Shown here one piece after another: positions 11,010 through 19,127 of a DNA stretch of 64,000 bases. A model generated the notes under the pieces. It had not been told where the DNA came from, searched no databases, and saw only the letters and a list, made by a program, of their open reading frames with translations. Origin of the DNA: Dokdonella fugitiva. Lineage in GTDB: Bacteria; Pseudomonadota; Gammaproteobacteria; Xanthomonadales; Rhodanobacteraceae. Every line of letters starts with the position of its first letter. The first letter of the stretch is position 1. The DNA is taken from the NCBI RefSeq assembly GCF_014138265.1, contig NZ_JACGXL010000003.1, positions 410,030 through 474,029 of the forward strand. Direction: 5' to 3'. A program made the position numbers and the translations under genes.

Positions 11010-11081
11010 GTGGGAGCGACGGCAGCCGCGATGCTCGTGCTTCGAATCGACGAACGGCATCGCGGCTTCCGCCGCTCCCAC
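11010..11081. repeat. REP palindrome pair between lemA and the TPM genes
   Basis: Inverted copies of the window's main REP unit (GTGGGAGCG...GCAGCCGCGATGC and its reverse complement) form a 72-bp element with a central spacer. The left arm deviates slightly from the consensus seen at 24316-24418. It lies inside the lemA-TPM operon, where such hairpins commonly stabilise upstream mRNA or attenuate transcription. Confidence 0.8.
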
Positions 11082-11095
11082 AGGAGCCGGTCTGG

Positions 11096-11749
11096 TCAGT
11101 GCGCCGGTTCCGGCTGCGGCTGCGCCGGTTGCTGCTGCGGCGCAGGCTGCGGCGGCGCCGGCTTGCTGAAATCGACCGTCGGCGCAGTCGAGATCTGCTT
11201 CTCGTTCTCGACCGAGAAATTCGCCTTCGCCTTGTAGCCGAACATCATCGCGGTGAGGTTCTGCGGGAACTGGCGCACGAACGTGTTGTAGTCCTGCGTG
11301 CTCTGGATGAAGCGGTTGCGCGCGACGGTCACGCGGTTCTCGGTGCCTTCGAGCTGCGCCTGCAGGTTCTGGAACAGGCCGTCCGCCTTCAGCTGCGGAT
11401 AGTTCTCCGACACGACCATCAGTCGCGACAGCGCGCTGGACAGCTCGCCTTGCGCCTGCTGGAACGCCTTCACCTTGTTCTCGTCGGTGAGGTCGTCGGC
11501 GGTGAGGTTCATCTGGCCCACCTTCGCGCGCGCTTCGGTGACCTTGGTGAAGACCTCTTCCTCGTGGGTCGCGTAACCCTTCACGGTGTTGACGAGGTTC
11601 GGCACGAGATCGGCGCGCCGCTGGTACTGGTTGAGCACCTCGGACCAGGCCGCCTTGACGCCTTCGTCCTTCGACTGGATCGCGTTGTAGCCGCAACCGG
11701 ACAGCAAGCTCGATGCGACGAGCACGCACGCTAGCATCAGGTACCGCAT
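11096..11749 (-). CDS. LemA-family lipoprotein
   Basis: A 217-residue LemA protein. The N-terminus is a lipoprotein signal with lipobox LLSGC (Cys at 19). The LemA helical domain follows, with YNAIQSKDEGVKAAWSEVLN, YQRRADLVPNLVNTVKGYA, AQGELSSALSRLMVVSENYP and IQSTQDYNTFVRQFPQNL. A Pro/Gln/Ala tail ends the protein. It is probably anchored by acylation to an envelope membrane with the four-helix domain exposed. It is the first gene of the LemA-TPM-TPM operon. Its biochemical role is not established. Confidence 0.93.
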   Translation of the reverse strand: MRYLMLACVLVASSLLSGCGYNAIQSKDEGVKAAWSEVLNQYQRRADLVPNLVNTVKGYATHEEEVFTKVTEARAKVGQMNLTADDLTDENKVKAFQQAQGELSSALSRLMVVSENYPQLKADGLFQNLQAQLEGTENRVTVARNRFIQSTQDYNTFVRQFPQNLTAMMFGYKAKANFSVENEKQISTAPTVDFSKPAPPQPAPQQQPAQPQPEPAH

Positions 11750-11911
11750 GGGACGCCCTCCCTCGTGAACGCTGCCTACACTGTGGAGCCGGACGCCGCC
11801 GCGCGCAAGGGGTGCGGCTATTGCCGCTCAGCAACGACACTGAAGATCAAGAGATTGAAACACGAAGGACACCAAGGACACGAAGAAAGCAAGGAAAAAC
11901 TCTTCCGCTCT

Positions 11912-11983
11912 TCCTTCGTGTCCTTCGTGTCCTTCGTGTCCTTCGTGTCCTTCGTGTCCTTCGTGTCCTTCGTGTCCTTCGTG
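11912..11983. repeat. Tandem 9-bp repeat (TCCTTCGTG x 8)
   Basis: Eight perfect head-to-tail copies of TCCTTCGTG occupy 72 bp. A short reverse-complementary segment (CACGAAGGACACCAAGGACACG) lies at about 11861-11883, so the transcript could fold into a slipped hairpin between lemA and the terC gene. A related CTTCGTGTC inverted repeat occurs at 57008-57208. The unit is 9 bp, so translation gives SFV repeats in one frame, but no start or signal supports coding. Copy number is likely variable. Confidence 0.9.
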
Positions 11984-12042
11984 TCGAAAGCTTCGCCTTA
12001 CCTTAGCTTGGGTCTGCTTCCGCCTTGTCCTGATTCAGGCGT

Positions 12043-12804
12043 TCAAGCGCCATCCGTGCGCTGCGCGGCGCGTTCCTGGGCGCGCCGGCGGCGGCGCCGG
12101 CGGGCGAGCAGGTTGAGCGACTCGACTGCGGCCGAGAAGGCCATCGCGAAATAAAGGTAGGCGCGCGGCACGTGCAGGCCGAAGCCGTCGCAGAGCAGCA
12201 CCGCGCCGACGAGGATGATGAACGCGAGCGCGAGCATCTTGATCGTCGGGTTGCGGTCGATGAAGTTGCCGATCGGATCGGCGATCGTGATCATCACGAG
12301 CACCGCGAGCACGATCGCGCCGACCATCGCCGGCAGCAGGTTCACCATGCCGACCGCGGTGATCACCGAGTCGAGCGAGAACACGATGTCGATGAGCGCG
12401 ATCTGCGCGATCACCAGCGCGAAGCTCGCCGACGCCTGCGACGCCTGCTGGTCGGCGGGATCCTCGGTGAGCGCCTCCCAGATCTCCATCACGCCCTTCA
12501 CGACGAGGAAGATGCCGCCGCCGATGAGCACGAGGTCGCGGATCGAGATGACCTGGCCGAACAGGCGGAACAGCCCCGACGTGCGATCGTCCATGCGCGC
12601 GAGATGGGCGAGCGAGAGCAGCAGCAGGATGCGCGTGACGCAGGCGAATGCGAGGCCGATGCGGCGCGCGCTCGAGCGCCGCGCGGGCGGCAGCTCGCTC
12701 ACCGCGATCGAGATGAAGACGAGGTTGTCGACACCGAGCACGATCTCGAGCGTCGCGAGCGTGACCAGCGCGATCCACGCCTGCGGGTCGGTGAGCAGTT
12801 CCAC
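12043..12804 (-). CDS. TerC-family integral membrane protein
   Basis: A 253-residue multi-spanning membrane protein with the two TerC hallmarks: TLEIVLGVDNLVFISI near residue 20 and IVFSLDSVITAVGM near 140. These place acidic residues in membrane helices thought to handle metal ions. About seven hydrophobic segments are visible and the C-terminus is very basic (RRRRRRRAQE). Relatives are implicated in manganese export during metalation of exported proteins. It is followed by the diacylglycerol kinase gene on the same strand only 8 bp upstream of its start. Confidence 0.93.
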   Translation of the reverse strand: MELLTDPQAWIALVTLATLEIVLGVDNLVFISIAVSELPPARRSSARRIGLAFACVTRILLLLSLAHLARMDDRTSGLFRLFGQVISIRDLVLIGGGIFLVVKGVMEIWEALTEDPADQQASQASASFALVIAQIALIDIVFSLDSVITAVGMVNLLPAMVGAIVLAVLVMITIADPIGNFIDRNPTIKMLALAFIILVGAVLLCDGFGLHVPRAYLYFAMAFSAAVESLNLLARRRRRRRAQERAAQRTDGA

Positions 12805-12812
12805 GCGTCAGT

Positions 12813-13184
12813 TCAGCCGAGCCGCGGCCACAGGACCAGGCACCAGCAGAGCACGACGTTGGCCATCAGCAGCAGCACCGCCGCCGAGCCCATGTCCTTC
12901 GCGCGCCCGGCGAGTTCGTGGAACTCCGGACTCGCCTTGTCGACGATCGCCTCGATCGCGGAGTTGAGCAGTTCGGCCGACAGCACGAGCAGCAGGCTGC
13001 CGGTCAGCAGCGCCTTCTCGATCGGGCCGTGGCCGATCCACAGGCCGAGCGGGAAGAAGATCACGAACAGGTAGCCTTCGAGGCGGAACGACGCCTCGTA
13101 CCGCCAGGCGGCGCGCAGGCCCATCATCGACCATTTGAAGGCACGGGCGATCTGGCGCGGGCCGCGCGGTTCGGTACTCGGCAT
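12813..13184 (-). CDS. dgkA: Diacylglycerol kinase (prokaryotic DgkA type)
   Basis: A 123-residue inner-membrane lipid kinase of the DgkA family, which phosphorylates diacylglycerol to phosphatidate with ATP. The signature SAELLNSAIEAIVDKAS followed by FHELAGRAKDMGSAAV is intact, including the Glu/Asn/Glu active-site residues, and three hydrophobic helices are visible. The ATG at 13184 gives the normal family length; the frame extends further upstream only as non-homologous sequence. It is divergent from a PAP2 phosphatase gene, which could carry out the reverse step. Confidence 0.93.
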   Translation of the reverse strand: MPSTEPRGPRQIARAFKWSMMGLRAAWRYEASFRLEGYLFVIFFPLGLWIGHGPIEKALLTGSLLLVLSAELLNSAIEAIVDKASPEFHELAGRAKDMGSAAVLLLMANVVLCWCLVLWPRLG

Positions 13185-13260
13185 GGATGTCGTTCGAGGT
13201 CGGCGAATGCGGGCTATGATGCCATAGGCCGGCCATTGCCCGGCGCCCGACCGAGGACGA

Positions 13261-13923
13261 ATGGACCGCCGCCTGCTCGCCTGGGCCGTGCTCGCCGCGA
13301 CGCTGTTCATGCTGCTCGGCTTCGCCGGTATCGACCGCCCGCTCGCCGAATGGGTGCGCGCGAGCGGGATCGAGAACGCAGCGCCCTTCGTGCTCGGCCT
13401 CGGCGCGCTCGACACCGTGGCCGGCATGCCGATCTGGTTCTGGCTCGCCGGTTGCGTCGCGCTCGCGCTCGGCGTGATCGGCTGGGCGGCCCGGCGCCAC
13501 GCGCGCTGGCCGCGCGCGCTGCTCGCCGCGGGCGTCGTGCAGGTCGCGACCCTGCACACGATGAGTTTCGGCAAGGACCTGTTCGGCCGGTTGCGTCCGC
13601 ACCAGCTGCTCGACGGCGGCGACTGGTCGCACGCGTGGCATGCGGGCGGCGTGTCGTTCCCGTCCGGCCACTCGGCGTTCTACTTCGGCCTGCTGCTGCC
13701 GCTCGCCGCGGCCTGCCCGCGCGCGTGGCAGCGCGCGGTGCTGATCGCGATCCCGGTGTTCGCGATCCTCGCGCGCATCGACATGGCCAAACACTTCCTT
13801 TCCGACGTGTCGGCATCGGCACTGATCGCCGCGCTCTACGCGTTGCTCGCCGCGACGCTGCTGCGGCGCTGGCTGCCGGCGCCACGCGTCGCGACCGCGC
13901 GACCGTCCGTGTCGAACGCCTGA
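13261..13923 (+). CDS. PAP2-family membrane phosphatase
   Basis: A 220-residue membrane protein with all three PAP2 motifs: KDLFGRLRP (motif 1), PSGHSAF (motif 2) and RIDMAKHFLSD (motif 3), flanked by five or six hydrophobic helices. PAP2 enzymes dephosphorylate phosphatidate, undecaprenyl diphosphate or related lipid phosphates at the periplasmic face; the substrate cannot be told from sequence. It is divergent from dgkA with 76 bp between the starts, suggesting coordinated phosphatidate turnover. Confidence 0.93.
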   Translation: MDRRLLAWAVLAATLFMLLGFAGIDRPLAEWVRASGIENAAPFVLGLGALDTVAGMPIWFWLAGCVALALGVIGWAARRHARWPRALLAAGVVQVATLHTMSFGKDLFGRLRPHQLLDGGDWSHAWHAGGVSFPSGHSAFYFGLLLPLAAACPRAWQRAVLIAIPVFAILARIDMAKHFLSDVSASALIAALYALLAATLLRRWLPAPRVATARPSVSNA

Positions 13924-13967
13924 TGCGGCTGCGCCGGCATCCGCTTCGACGGCACGGCGTTCGACGC

Positions 13968-14246
13968 ATGCACAGGTCGAGCGCCACCCGCGGGCGGCGC
14001 ATCGTGTCGCTCGTCGACGACGCGCGCGGCCGCGCCTCCGGCACGCCGACCGAGCGGCCCGGAGCGCGCGCACTTCGCCCGACCCTCGACAACGCGCTGC
14101 GCGAAGCCGCACGCGCGAACCGCTGCGTGCCGCACCTGCAGGGCGGCGAACCGGTCACGTTCCGGGACCTCGTGCCGTACGTGTTCGGCGACGTCGACGC
14201 CGATGTCGAGGGCGCGCTCGCCGCTGCCGGCATCCGCCACACCTGA
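13968..14246 (+). CDS. Small hypothetical protein
   Basis: A possible 92-residue protein starting at the ATG at 13968, 44 bp after the PAP2 gene and before the response regulator. The first 40 residues are Arg/Pro-rich, but the second half (NALREAARANRCVPHLQ, FRDLVPYVFGDVDADVEGAL) has balanced composition, acidic residues and the codon-position pattern of real genes in this window. No family was recognised. The opposite-strand ORF over the same bases is richer in Arg and less convincing. Confidence 0.45.
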   Translation: MHRSSATRGRRIVSLVDDARGRASGTPTERPGARALRPTLDNALREAARANRCVPHLQGGEPVTFRDLVPYVFGDVDADVEGALAAAGIRHT

Positions 14247-14340
14247 GCGCATCGATCCGGCCGCGTAAAGCCGTGCAAAGGCGCGCCCGTGCGGCAGGAA
14301 TGCGCAGGTCGGCGAACGCCCCGGACGCTATGCTTGCCGC

Positions 14341-15042
14341 ATGGCCCGCAACCGCATCCTGATCGCCGACGACGACGAGGAACTCGCCCAGCTGCTGCGC
14401 GACTTCCTCACGCGCGAGGGTTTCGACGTCGTCATCGCGCACAACGCCGAAGCCGCGCTCGCGGCCGCGCGCGCGCAGGCGTTCGACGCGCTCGTGCTCG
14501 ACGTGATGATGCCCGGCCGCTCGGGGCTCGACGCGCTGCGCGAGCTGCGCCGCGAGTCGGCCCTGCCCGTGCTCATGCTCACCGCGCTCGGCGAGGACAT
14601 CGACCGCATCCTCGGTCTCGAACTCGGCGCCGACGACTACATCCCCAAGCCGTGCAACCCACGCGAACTCGCCGCGCGCCTGCGCGCCGTGCTGCGACGC
14701 GTGCGCGGCGAAGGCGGCGACACGCTGACCGACCTGCACAACGGGCCGATCTGGCTGCGCGCGGCGTCGCGCAGCGTGAGCGTGGACGGCCGGCCGCTGT
14801 CGCTGACCGCGACCGAGTTCGACCTGCTCGCGCTGCTGCTGCGCGAGGCCGGCCGCGTGGTCAGCAAGGAGCGCATCTCGCAGAGCGTGCTCGGCCGCCC
14901 GCTCGGCCCGTTCGACCGTTCGATCGACGTGCACGTGTCCAACCTGCGCCGCAAGCTCGGCGACGCACCCGACGGCGGCTCGCCGATCACGACGATCCAT
15001 CGCAGCGGCTACCTGCTGCGCCAGCTCGGCGACGCCGCGTGA
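14341..15042 (+). CDS. OmpR/CpxR-type response regulator
   Basis: A 233-residue regulator. The receiver domain has the acidic cluster ADDDEE, phosphoacceptor Asp54 in VLDVMMPGRSG, switch Thr in MLTALGED and Lys in YIPKPCNPREL; this last sequence is typical of CpxR. The C-terminal winged helix has LTATEFDLLALLLREAGRVV and IDVHVSNLRRKLGD. It is followed after 19 bp by a CpxA-like kinase gene. By family this pair would sense envelope stress; no CpxP-like gene is adjacent. Confidence 0.94.
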   Translation: MARNRILIADDDEELAQLLRDFLTREGFDVVIAHNAEAALAAARAQAFDALVLDVMMPGRSGLDALRELRRESALPVLMLTALGEDIDRILGLELGADDYIPKPCNPRELAARLRAVLRRVRGEGGDTLTDLHNGPIWLRAASRSVSVDGRPLSLTATEFDLLALLLREAGRVVSKERISQSVLGRPLGPFDRSIDVHVSNLRRKLGDAPDGGSPITTIHRSGYLLRQLGDAA

Positions 15043-15061
15043 ACGCGGCCGAGGCACGGCC

Positions 15062-16444
15062 ATGATGCAGCGACTGTTCTGGCGCATCTTCGTCGCGTTC
15101 TGGATCGCCACGGTGTTCCTGCTCGTCGCGTTCTCGTGGGTCGCGACGAGCAACTTCGAAACCGAGAAGATCCCCGGGCTCGACATCACGCGCCTGCAGG
15201 CGTCGATGGACGACCTGCTCGCGCGCACCGGACGCGAGCTGCGCCACGACGGCGTCGAGCCGACGCAGCAATGGCTGCGCGCGGCGAGCGGCTTCGGCCC
15301 GGTCAGCGTCTACCTGTTCGGCCCCGACGGCCGCGAGCTGCTCGGTCGCTCGACTTCGGAAACGGTCGCCAACGCGGCCTCGAGCGCGTTCGCGGCGCTG
15401 CCCGTCGGCGAAGTGCCGTACGGCGCGGTGTACAGCGCCGAGCGCCTGCGCGCGCGCTCGGTGCGCACGCGCGACAACGAGGTCTACGCCGCGGTCGCGA
15501 CGCTCGAAGGCAGTTTCCTCTCGCGCCTCGCCTCGCGCCGACCGACCTGGTTCTGGCAGAACATGCTCGTCGCGATGGCGGTGAGCGCGGCGTTCAGCCT
15601 GCTGTTCGCCTGGTACGTCGCCGCACCGCTGCAGCGCATCCGCTCGAGCACGCACCGCTTCGCCGAGGGCGACCTCGACGCGCGCGTCGGCCGCCTGCGC
15701 TTCGGCCGCAGCGCGGAGATCAGCGCGCTCGCGGCCGAGTTCGACGCCATGGCCGAACGCATCAAGGCGTTCATCGAGAGCCATCGCCGCCTCGTGCGCG
15801 ACGTCTCGCACGAACTGCGCTCGCCGCTCGCGCGCCAGCGCGTCGCACTCGAACTCGCGCGCGGCGGCGACGCCGCGCAGGTCAACGCGTCGCTCGACCG
15901 CATCGAATGCGAGTCGGACCGGCTCGAGGCGATGCTCGCGCAGGCGCTCGAACTGTCGCGCCTGGAAACCGCGAACGTCGCGATGGACGACCACGTCGAA
16001 CTCGACACGCTGCTCGAGGATGTGATCACCAACGCCGACTACGAAGGCGTGCCGCGCGGGCGAAAAGTCATGCTGCTCGAACGCGCGCGCCTCACCCTCA
16101 CGGGATCGCACCAGGCGCTCTACAGCGCGTTCGAGAACGTGATCCGCAACGCGCTCGCCTACACCGCCGACGGCAGCGCCGTCGGCGTGCGCCTCGCGCG
16201 CGTCGGCGCGTGGGCCTCGGTGCGCGTGCGCGACCACGGCCCGGGCGTGCCGGCGGGCGAGCTGTCGCGCATCTTCGAGCCGTTCTATCGCACCGACACC
16301 GCGCGCGCGCGCTCGAGCGGCGGCACCGGCCTCGGCCTCGCGATCGCACGCCGCGCGATCGAACGCCATGGCGGCACGATCCTCGCGCTCAACGCCGAGG
16401 GCGGCGGACTGGACGTGGTGATCGAGTTGCCGGTCGGGCCCTGA
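15062..16444 (+). CDS. CpxA-like HAMP sensor histidine kinase
   Basis: A 460-residue inner-membrane kinase. A first transmembrane segment (about 8-28) is followed by a periplasmic sensor of about 130 residues, a second membrane segment (about 168-188), then a HAMP domain. The catalytic core has H-box RDVSHELRSPLARQR with His250, N-box NVIRNALAYT, G1 DHGPGVP, F-box EPFYRTD and G2 GGTGLGLAIARRAIE. It is the partner of the upstream CpxR-type regulator. Its stop is followed convergently by the cold-shock/DUF1294 gene. Confidence 0.95.
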   Translation: MMQRLFWRIFVAFWIATVFLLVAFSWVATSNFETEKIPGLDITRLQASMDDLLARTGRELRHDGVEPTQQWLRAASGFGPVSVYLFGPDGRELLGRSTSETVANAASSAFAALPVGEVPYGAVYSAERLRARSVRTRDNEVYAAVATLEGSFLSRLASRRPTWFWQNMLVAMAVSAAFSLLFAWYVAAPLQRIRSSTHRFAEGDLDARVGRLRFGRSAEISALAAEFDAMAERIKAFIESHRRLVRDVSHELRSPLARQRVALELARGGDAAQVNASLDRIECESDRLEAMLAQALELSRLETANVAMDDHVELDTLLEDVITNADYEGVPRGRKVMLLERARLTLTGSHQALYSAFENVIRNALAYTADGSAVGVRLARVGAWASVRVRDHGPGVPAGELSRIFEPFYRTDTARARSSGGTGLGLAIARRAIERHGGTILALNAEGGGLDVVIELPVGP

Positions 16445-16465
16445 CGGGCGGGCCTGCGCCGTGTC

Positions 16466-17059
16466 CTAGCGCCGCAGGTGCCCGATCGCAGGCAGATGCC
16501 CCGTCGCCACGGCCCATGCGACGATCACGAGATTGACGACGACGAATACCCAGAACACCACCTGGAACTCCGCCTTGCGCGACTTGTGGCGGAACACGTC
16601 CTGCGCGAGCAATGCCCCGGGCCAGCCGCCGAGCAGTCCGACCAGGTGCAGGGTCTGTTCCGCGGTGCGCCACCGATCCGTCCGCGCAGCCCATTTGTCG
16701 ATGCCGTACATCGCGAACGCGAGTGCGCTCGCCGCACCGTACGTCAAGGCCAGCACGACCGGCAGCCGTCCCGTCCAGGCGCCACCTGCGAGCACGGCCA
16801 ATGCGACGAGGCCGACGAGGCTTCGCCACGGCACGTACCAGCGGCGCGACGCACGCACGAATCGCACCTCGGCCGCCTGCGGCCGGCGGCGTTCGTCGAA
16901 TCGAAGCGCGTACGAAACCAGCGCGCCCTCGAAAGGTCGGGTGCCACGCCGATCGAAGGCCCGGACGTGGAGGAATGCACGTTCTCCACCGCCGTTCGGC
17001 ACGACGAAACCGAAGCCGCGCGCATCGTTCCATTCGGTGATCCGTCCGACGAGACGCAT
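16466..17059 (-). CDS. Cold-shock domain / DUF1294 membrane protein
   Basis: A 197-residue two-domain protein. Residues 1-70 form a cold-shock (OB-fold) nucleic-acid-binding domain with the RNP1-like phrase ARGFGFVVPNGGGERAFLHV. The remainder is DUF1294, with membrane segments around 75-120 and the signature YGIDKWAA, LLGGWPGALLAQDVFRHKS and FQVVFWVFV. This fusion is widespread in proteobacteria, but its function is undefined; an RNA-binding head tethered to the membrane is the obvious inference. The ATG at 17059 gives the expected CSD start MRLVGRITEWND. Confidence 0.92.
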   Translation of the reverse strand: MRLVGRITEWNDARGFGFVVPNGGGERAFLHVRAFDRRGTRPFEGALVSYALRFDERRRPQAAEVRFVRASRRWYVPWRSLVGLVALAVLAGGAWTGRLPVVLALTYGAASALAFAMYGIDKWAARTDRWRTAEQTLHLVGLLGGWPGALLAQDVFRHKSRKAEFQVVFWVFVVVNLVIVAWAVATGHLPAIGHLRR

Positions 17060-17124
17060 CCGTAACCCTTCCGGACTCGCTGGGGTGTCGGATTATCGCG
17101 CAGCGCCGCGGAATCGCGGCCTGC

Positions 17125-17637
17125 TCACCCCGTCGACGCCGGGCGCGCAAGCCGGCGCGCCGCGGCGCCGAGCAGCGCGCGCGAATACACGCGGTGGAAG
17201 CCGAGCAGCGCGCGGTAGGCGAAGGCGAGCCGTCGAGCGCCCGTGCGGTGATCGACGCGGGCGACGACGGCCGATCCGAAGTACAGGCGTGTACCGGTGC
17301 CGTCCGGCGCGGTCATGAGCCATGAACGCGTGCGGCCGCGGACGTCGGTCAGCAGCAGCTGGTCGGGCGCGGTCGCCTCGACCTCCCACGCCGCGAACGA
17401 GCGGCGTTCGCCGCGCGCGAGTTCGCGCGCCTGTGCATCCGTGGACGGGCGCGCGACGAGCCGAGCGAGCAGCCAGCGCTCGAGCTTGAACAGCCACGTC
17501 GTGTAGAACGCTTCGACGTAGGCGGCGTGGGCGACGTGGCCGTCGATCGTCGTCGAATAGGCGTCGGCGTAGGCGCCATCGCCGGTATAGCGACGCAACA
17601 GCGCCTGTCCGGGCAACTCGCAGGCTTGGATCGACAT
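17125..17637 (-). CDS. Conserved-looking hypothetical protein (DUF2867-like style)
   Basis: A 170-residue protein beginning MSIQACELPGQALLRRYTGD. The first half contains VAHAAYVEAFYTTWLFKLER and LVARPSTDAQARELARGE. A beta-rich half follows (FAAWEVEATAPDQLLLTD, GRTRSWLM, TRLYFGSAVV) and ends with a basic helix. The style recalls DUF2867-like cytoplasmic proteins, but I do not recognise it firmly and assign no function. The ATG at 17637 follows GGGGGCGCC. A possible 25-codon ORF lies 13 bp upstream on the same strand, so the two would form a small operon. Confidence 0.7.
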   Translation of the reverse strand: MSIQACELPGQALLRRYTGDGAYADAYSTTIDGHVAHAAYVEAFYTTWLFKLERWLLARLVARPSTDAQARELARGERRSFAAWEVEATAPDQLLLTDVRGRTRSWLMTAPDGTGTRLYFGSAVVARVDHRTGARRLAFAYRALLGFHRVYSRALLGAAARRLARPASTG

Positions 17638-17650
17638 GGCGCCCCCGGAC

Positions 17651-17728
17651 TCAATGCGCCTCGGCGAAGAACGCATCGACCTGTTCGTCGATCGCCGCCG
17701 CCATGGCAGTGGTGGCTGCATCAGCCAT
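17651..17728 (-). CDS. Possible 25-residue leader peptide
   Basis: ATG at 17728 to TGA at 17651 encodes MADAATTAMAAAIDEQVDAF followed by FAEAH. Codon third positions match real genes here, and the stop lies 13 bp before the start of the 170-residue hypothetical gene. The peptide is an amphipathic acidic helix. The upstream ribosome binding site is weak (GGGACC). It may be a translated leader, a small protein, or chance. Confidence 0.3.
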   Translation of the reverse strand: MADAATTAMAAAIDEQVDAFFAEAH

Positions 17729-17840
17729 CGTGAAGGTCCCGTGCAGGCTCGTCCGCACCATCTTCCCACGAACCGCGCCCGCCACGCCGAGGCGCACGCA
17801 CGATGACGCGCAGCGCGCACGACCACCCTACAATGCACGG

Positions 17841-19127
17841 ATGACCGCATCGACCGCCATCCGTCGCGGCTTCTTCCAGCGCGCGCGCGGACTCGCCGAG
17901 ACGCTCGCCTGGCTGCGCCTGTGCGCGGTCGCGGGACAGGCGCTCACGGTCGCCGTGGTCGCGTTCGGGCTGCGCATGCCGATCGCGCTCGGCCCGCTCG
18001 CGCTCGGCATCGGCGTGCTCGCCGCCTTCGCCGCGTTCGCGTTCTGGCGCCTGCGCCAACCGTGGCCGGTCACGCTCGCCGAGGCGTTCGGCCACGTCGC
18101 GGTCGACATCCTCGTGCTCGCGTACCTGCTGTACTGGTCGGGCGGCGTCGAGAATCCGTTCGTCTCGCTGCTGGTGATGCCGATCGCGCTCGCCGCGGCC
18201 GCGCTCTCGCTGCGCTACGTCGTCGCGGTCGCGCTGCTCGCCTCGACCTGCTTCGTGCTGCTGATCGGCTGGCACGCGCCGCTGCCGTCGCTGCACGAGG
18301 TGCGCATCGCCGGCTCGGACCTGCACGTGATCGCCGTGTGCATCAACTTCGTCGTCACCGCGGTCGTGCTCGCATTCTTCATCGCGCGCCTGTCGCGCGC
18401 GTTGCGCGCGCGCGAGGCCGAGGTGCAGCGCGAGCGCGAACGCACCCTGCGCGACGAGGGCATCCTCGCGATCGCGACGCAGGCCGCGGGCACCGCGCAC
18501 GAACTCAACACGCCGCTGTCGACGATCCGCACCCTGCTCGCCGAACTGCAGCGCGAACGCGGGGGCGAACCCGCGCTCGCCGCCGACCTCGCCCTGCTCG
18601 CCGGCCAGGCCGAGCGCTGCCGCGACATCCTGCGCCAGCTGGTCGAGGTCGGCAGCCGTCGCCTCGCCGGCACGCCCGAGCGCCTCACGCTGGCGACCTT
18701 CGTCGACGGCTGCGAGCACCAGTTCCGCCTGCTGCGCCCGGAGATCGCGCTCGACATCGCGTTCGACGGCGACGCGGGCGAGCGCTACATCGAGGCGCCG
18801 CCCGACCTCAGCCACGCGCTGATCAACCTGCTCAGCAACGCCGCCGACGCCTCGCTCGCGGCGGGCTCGGACGCGGTCGAGCTGCGCCTCGCGGCGACGC
18901 GCTCGCTGGTCGAGTTCGCGGTGCGCGACCATGGCCGCGGCATCGCCCCGGGCACGGGCGTCGCGTTCCGCACGAGCAAGCGCGACGGCCTCGGCCTCGG
19001 CCTCGCGCTCGCCCACGCGACCGCCGAACGCCTCGGCGGCGAGCTGTCCGCGCACGCCGCCGACGGCGGCGGCCTGCGCCAGCGATTGCGCCTGCCGCTG
19101 CTGGCGAACGACAATCCACCGCGATGA
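17841..19127 (+). CDS. RegB/PrrB/ActS-type redox sensor histidine kinase
   Basis: A 428-residue kinase with about six N-terminal membrane helices (residues 30-190), including the RegB ubiquinone-site motif GGVENPF at 101-107. The H-box is TAHELNTPLSTIRTLLAEL (His220), followed by a Cys in ERCRDILRQL near the position of the redox-active Cys of RegB. ATP-site motifs are LINLLSNAADAS, DHGRGIAPG and GLGLGLALAHATAERLGG. RegB homologues report quinone redox state and control respiratory and anaerobic genes. The stop overlaps the start of the partner regulator by 4 bp (ATGA). Confidence 0.93.
   Translation: MTASTAIRRGFFQRARGLAETLAWLRLCAVAGQALTVAVVAFGLRMPIALGPLALGIGVLAAFAAFAFWRLRQPWPVTLAEAFGHVAVDILVLAYLLYWSGGVENPFVSLLVMPIALAAAALSLRYVVAVALLASTCFVLLIGWHAPLPSLHEVRIAGSDLHVIAVCINFVVTAVVLAFFIARLSRALRAREAEVQRERERTLRDEGILAIATQAAGTAHELNTPLSTIRTLLAELQRERGGEPALAADLALLAGQAERCRDILRQLVEVGSRRLAGTPERLTLATFVDGCEHQFRLLRPEIALDIAFDGDAGERYIEAPPDLSHALINLLSNAADASLAAGSDAVELRLAATRSLVEFAVRDHGRGIAPGTGVAFRTSKRDGLGLGLALAHATAERLGGELSAHAADGGGLRQRLRLPLLANDNPPR

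Noticed and set aside
11912..11983. CRISPR-like or coding SFV repeat
   Set aside because: A 9-bp head-to-tail repeat without spacers, lacking any start codon context.
12918..14246. 442-residue plus-strand ORF spanning dgkA, the PAP2 gene and beyond
   Set aside because: It crosses three other reading frames with clear motifs. Only its last 92 codons, from ATG 13968, have a native pattern; these are listed as a small hypothetical gene.
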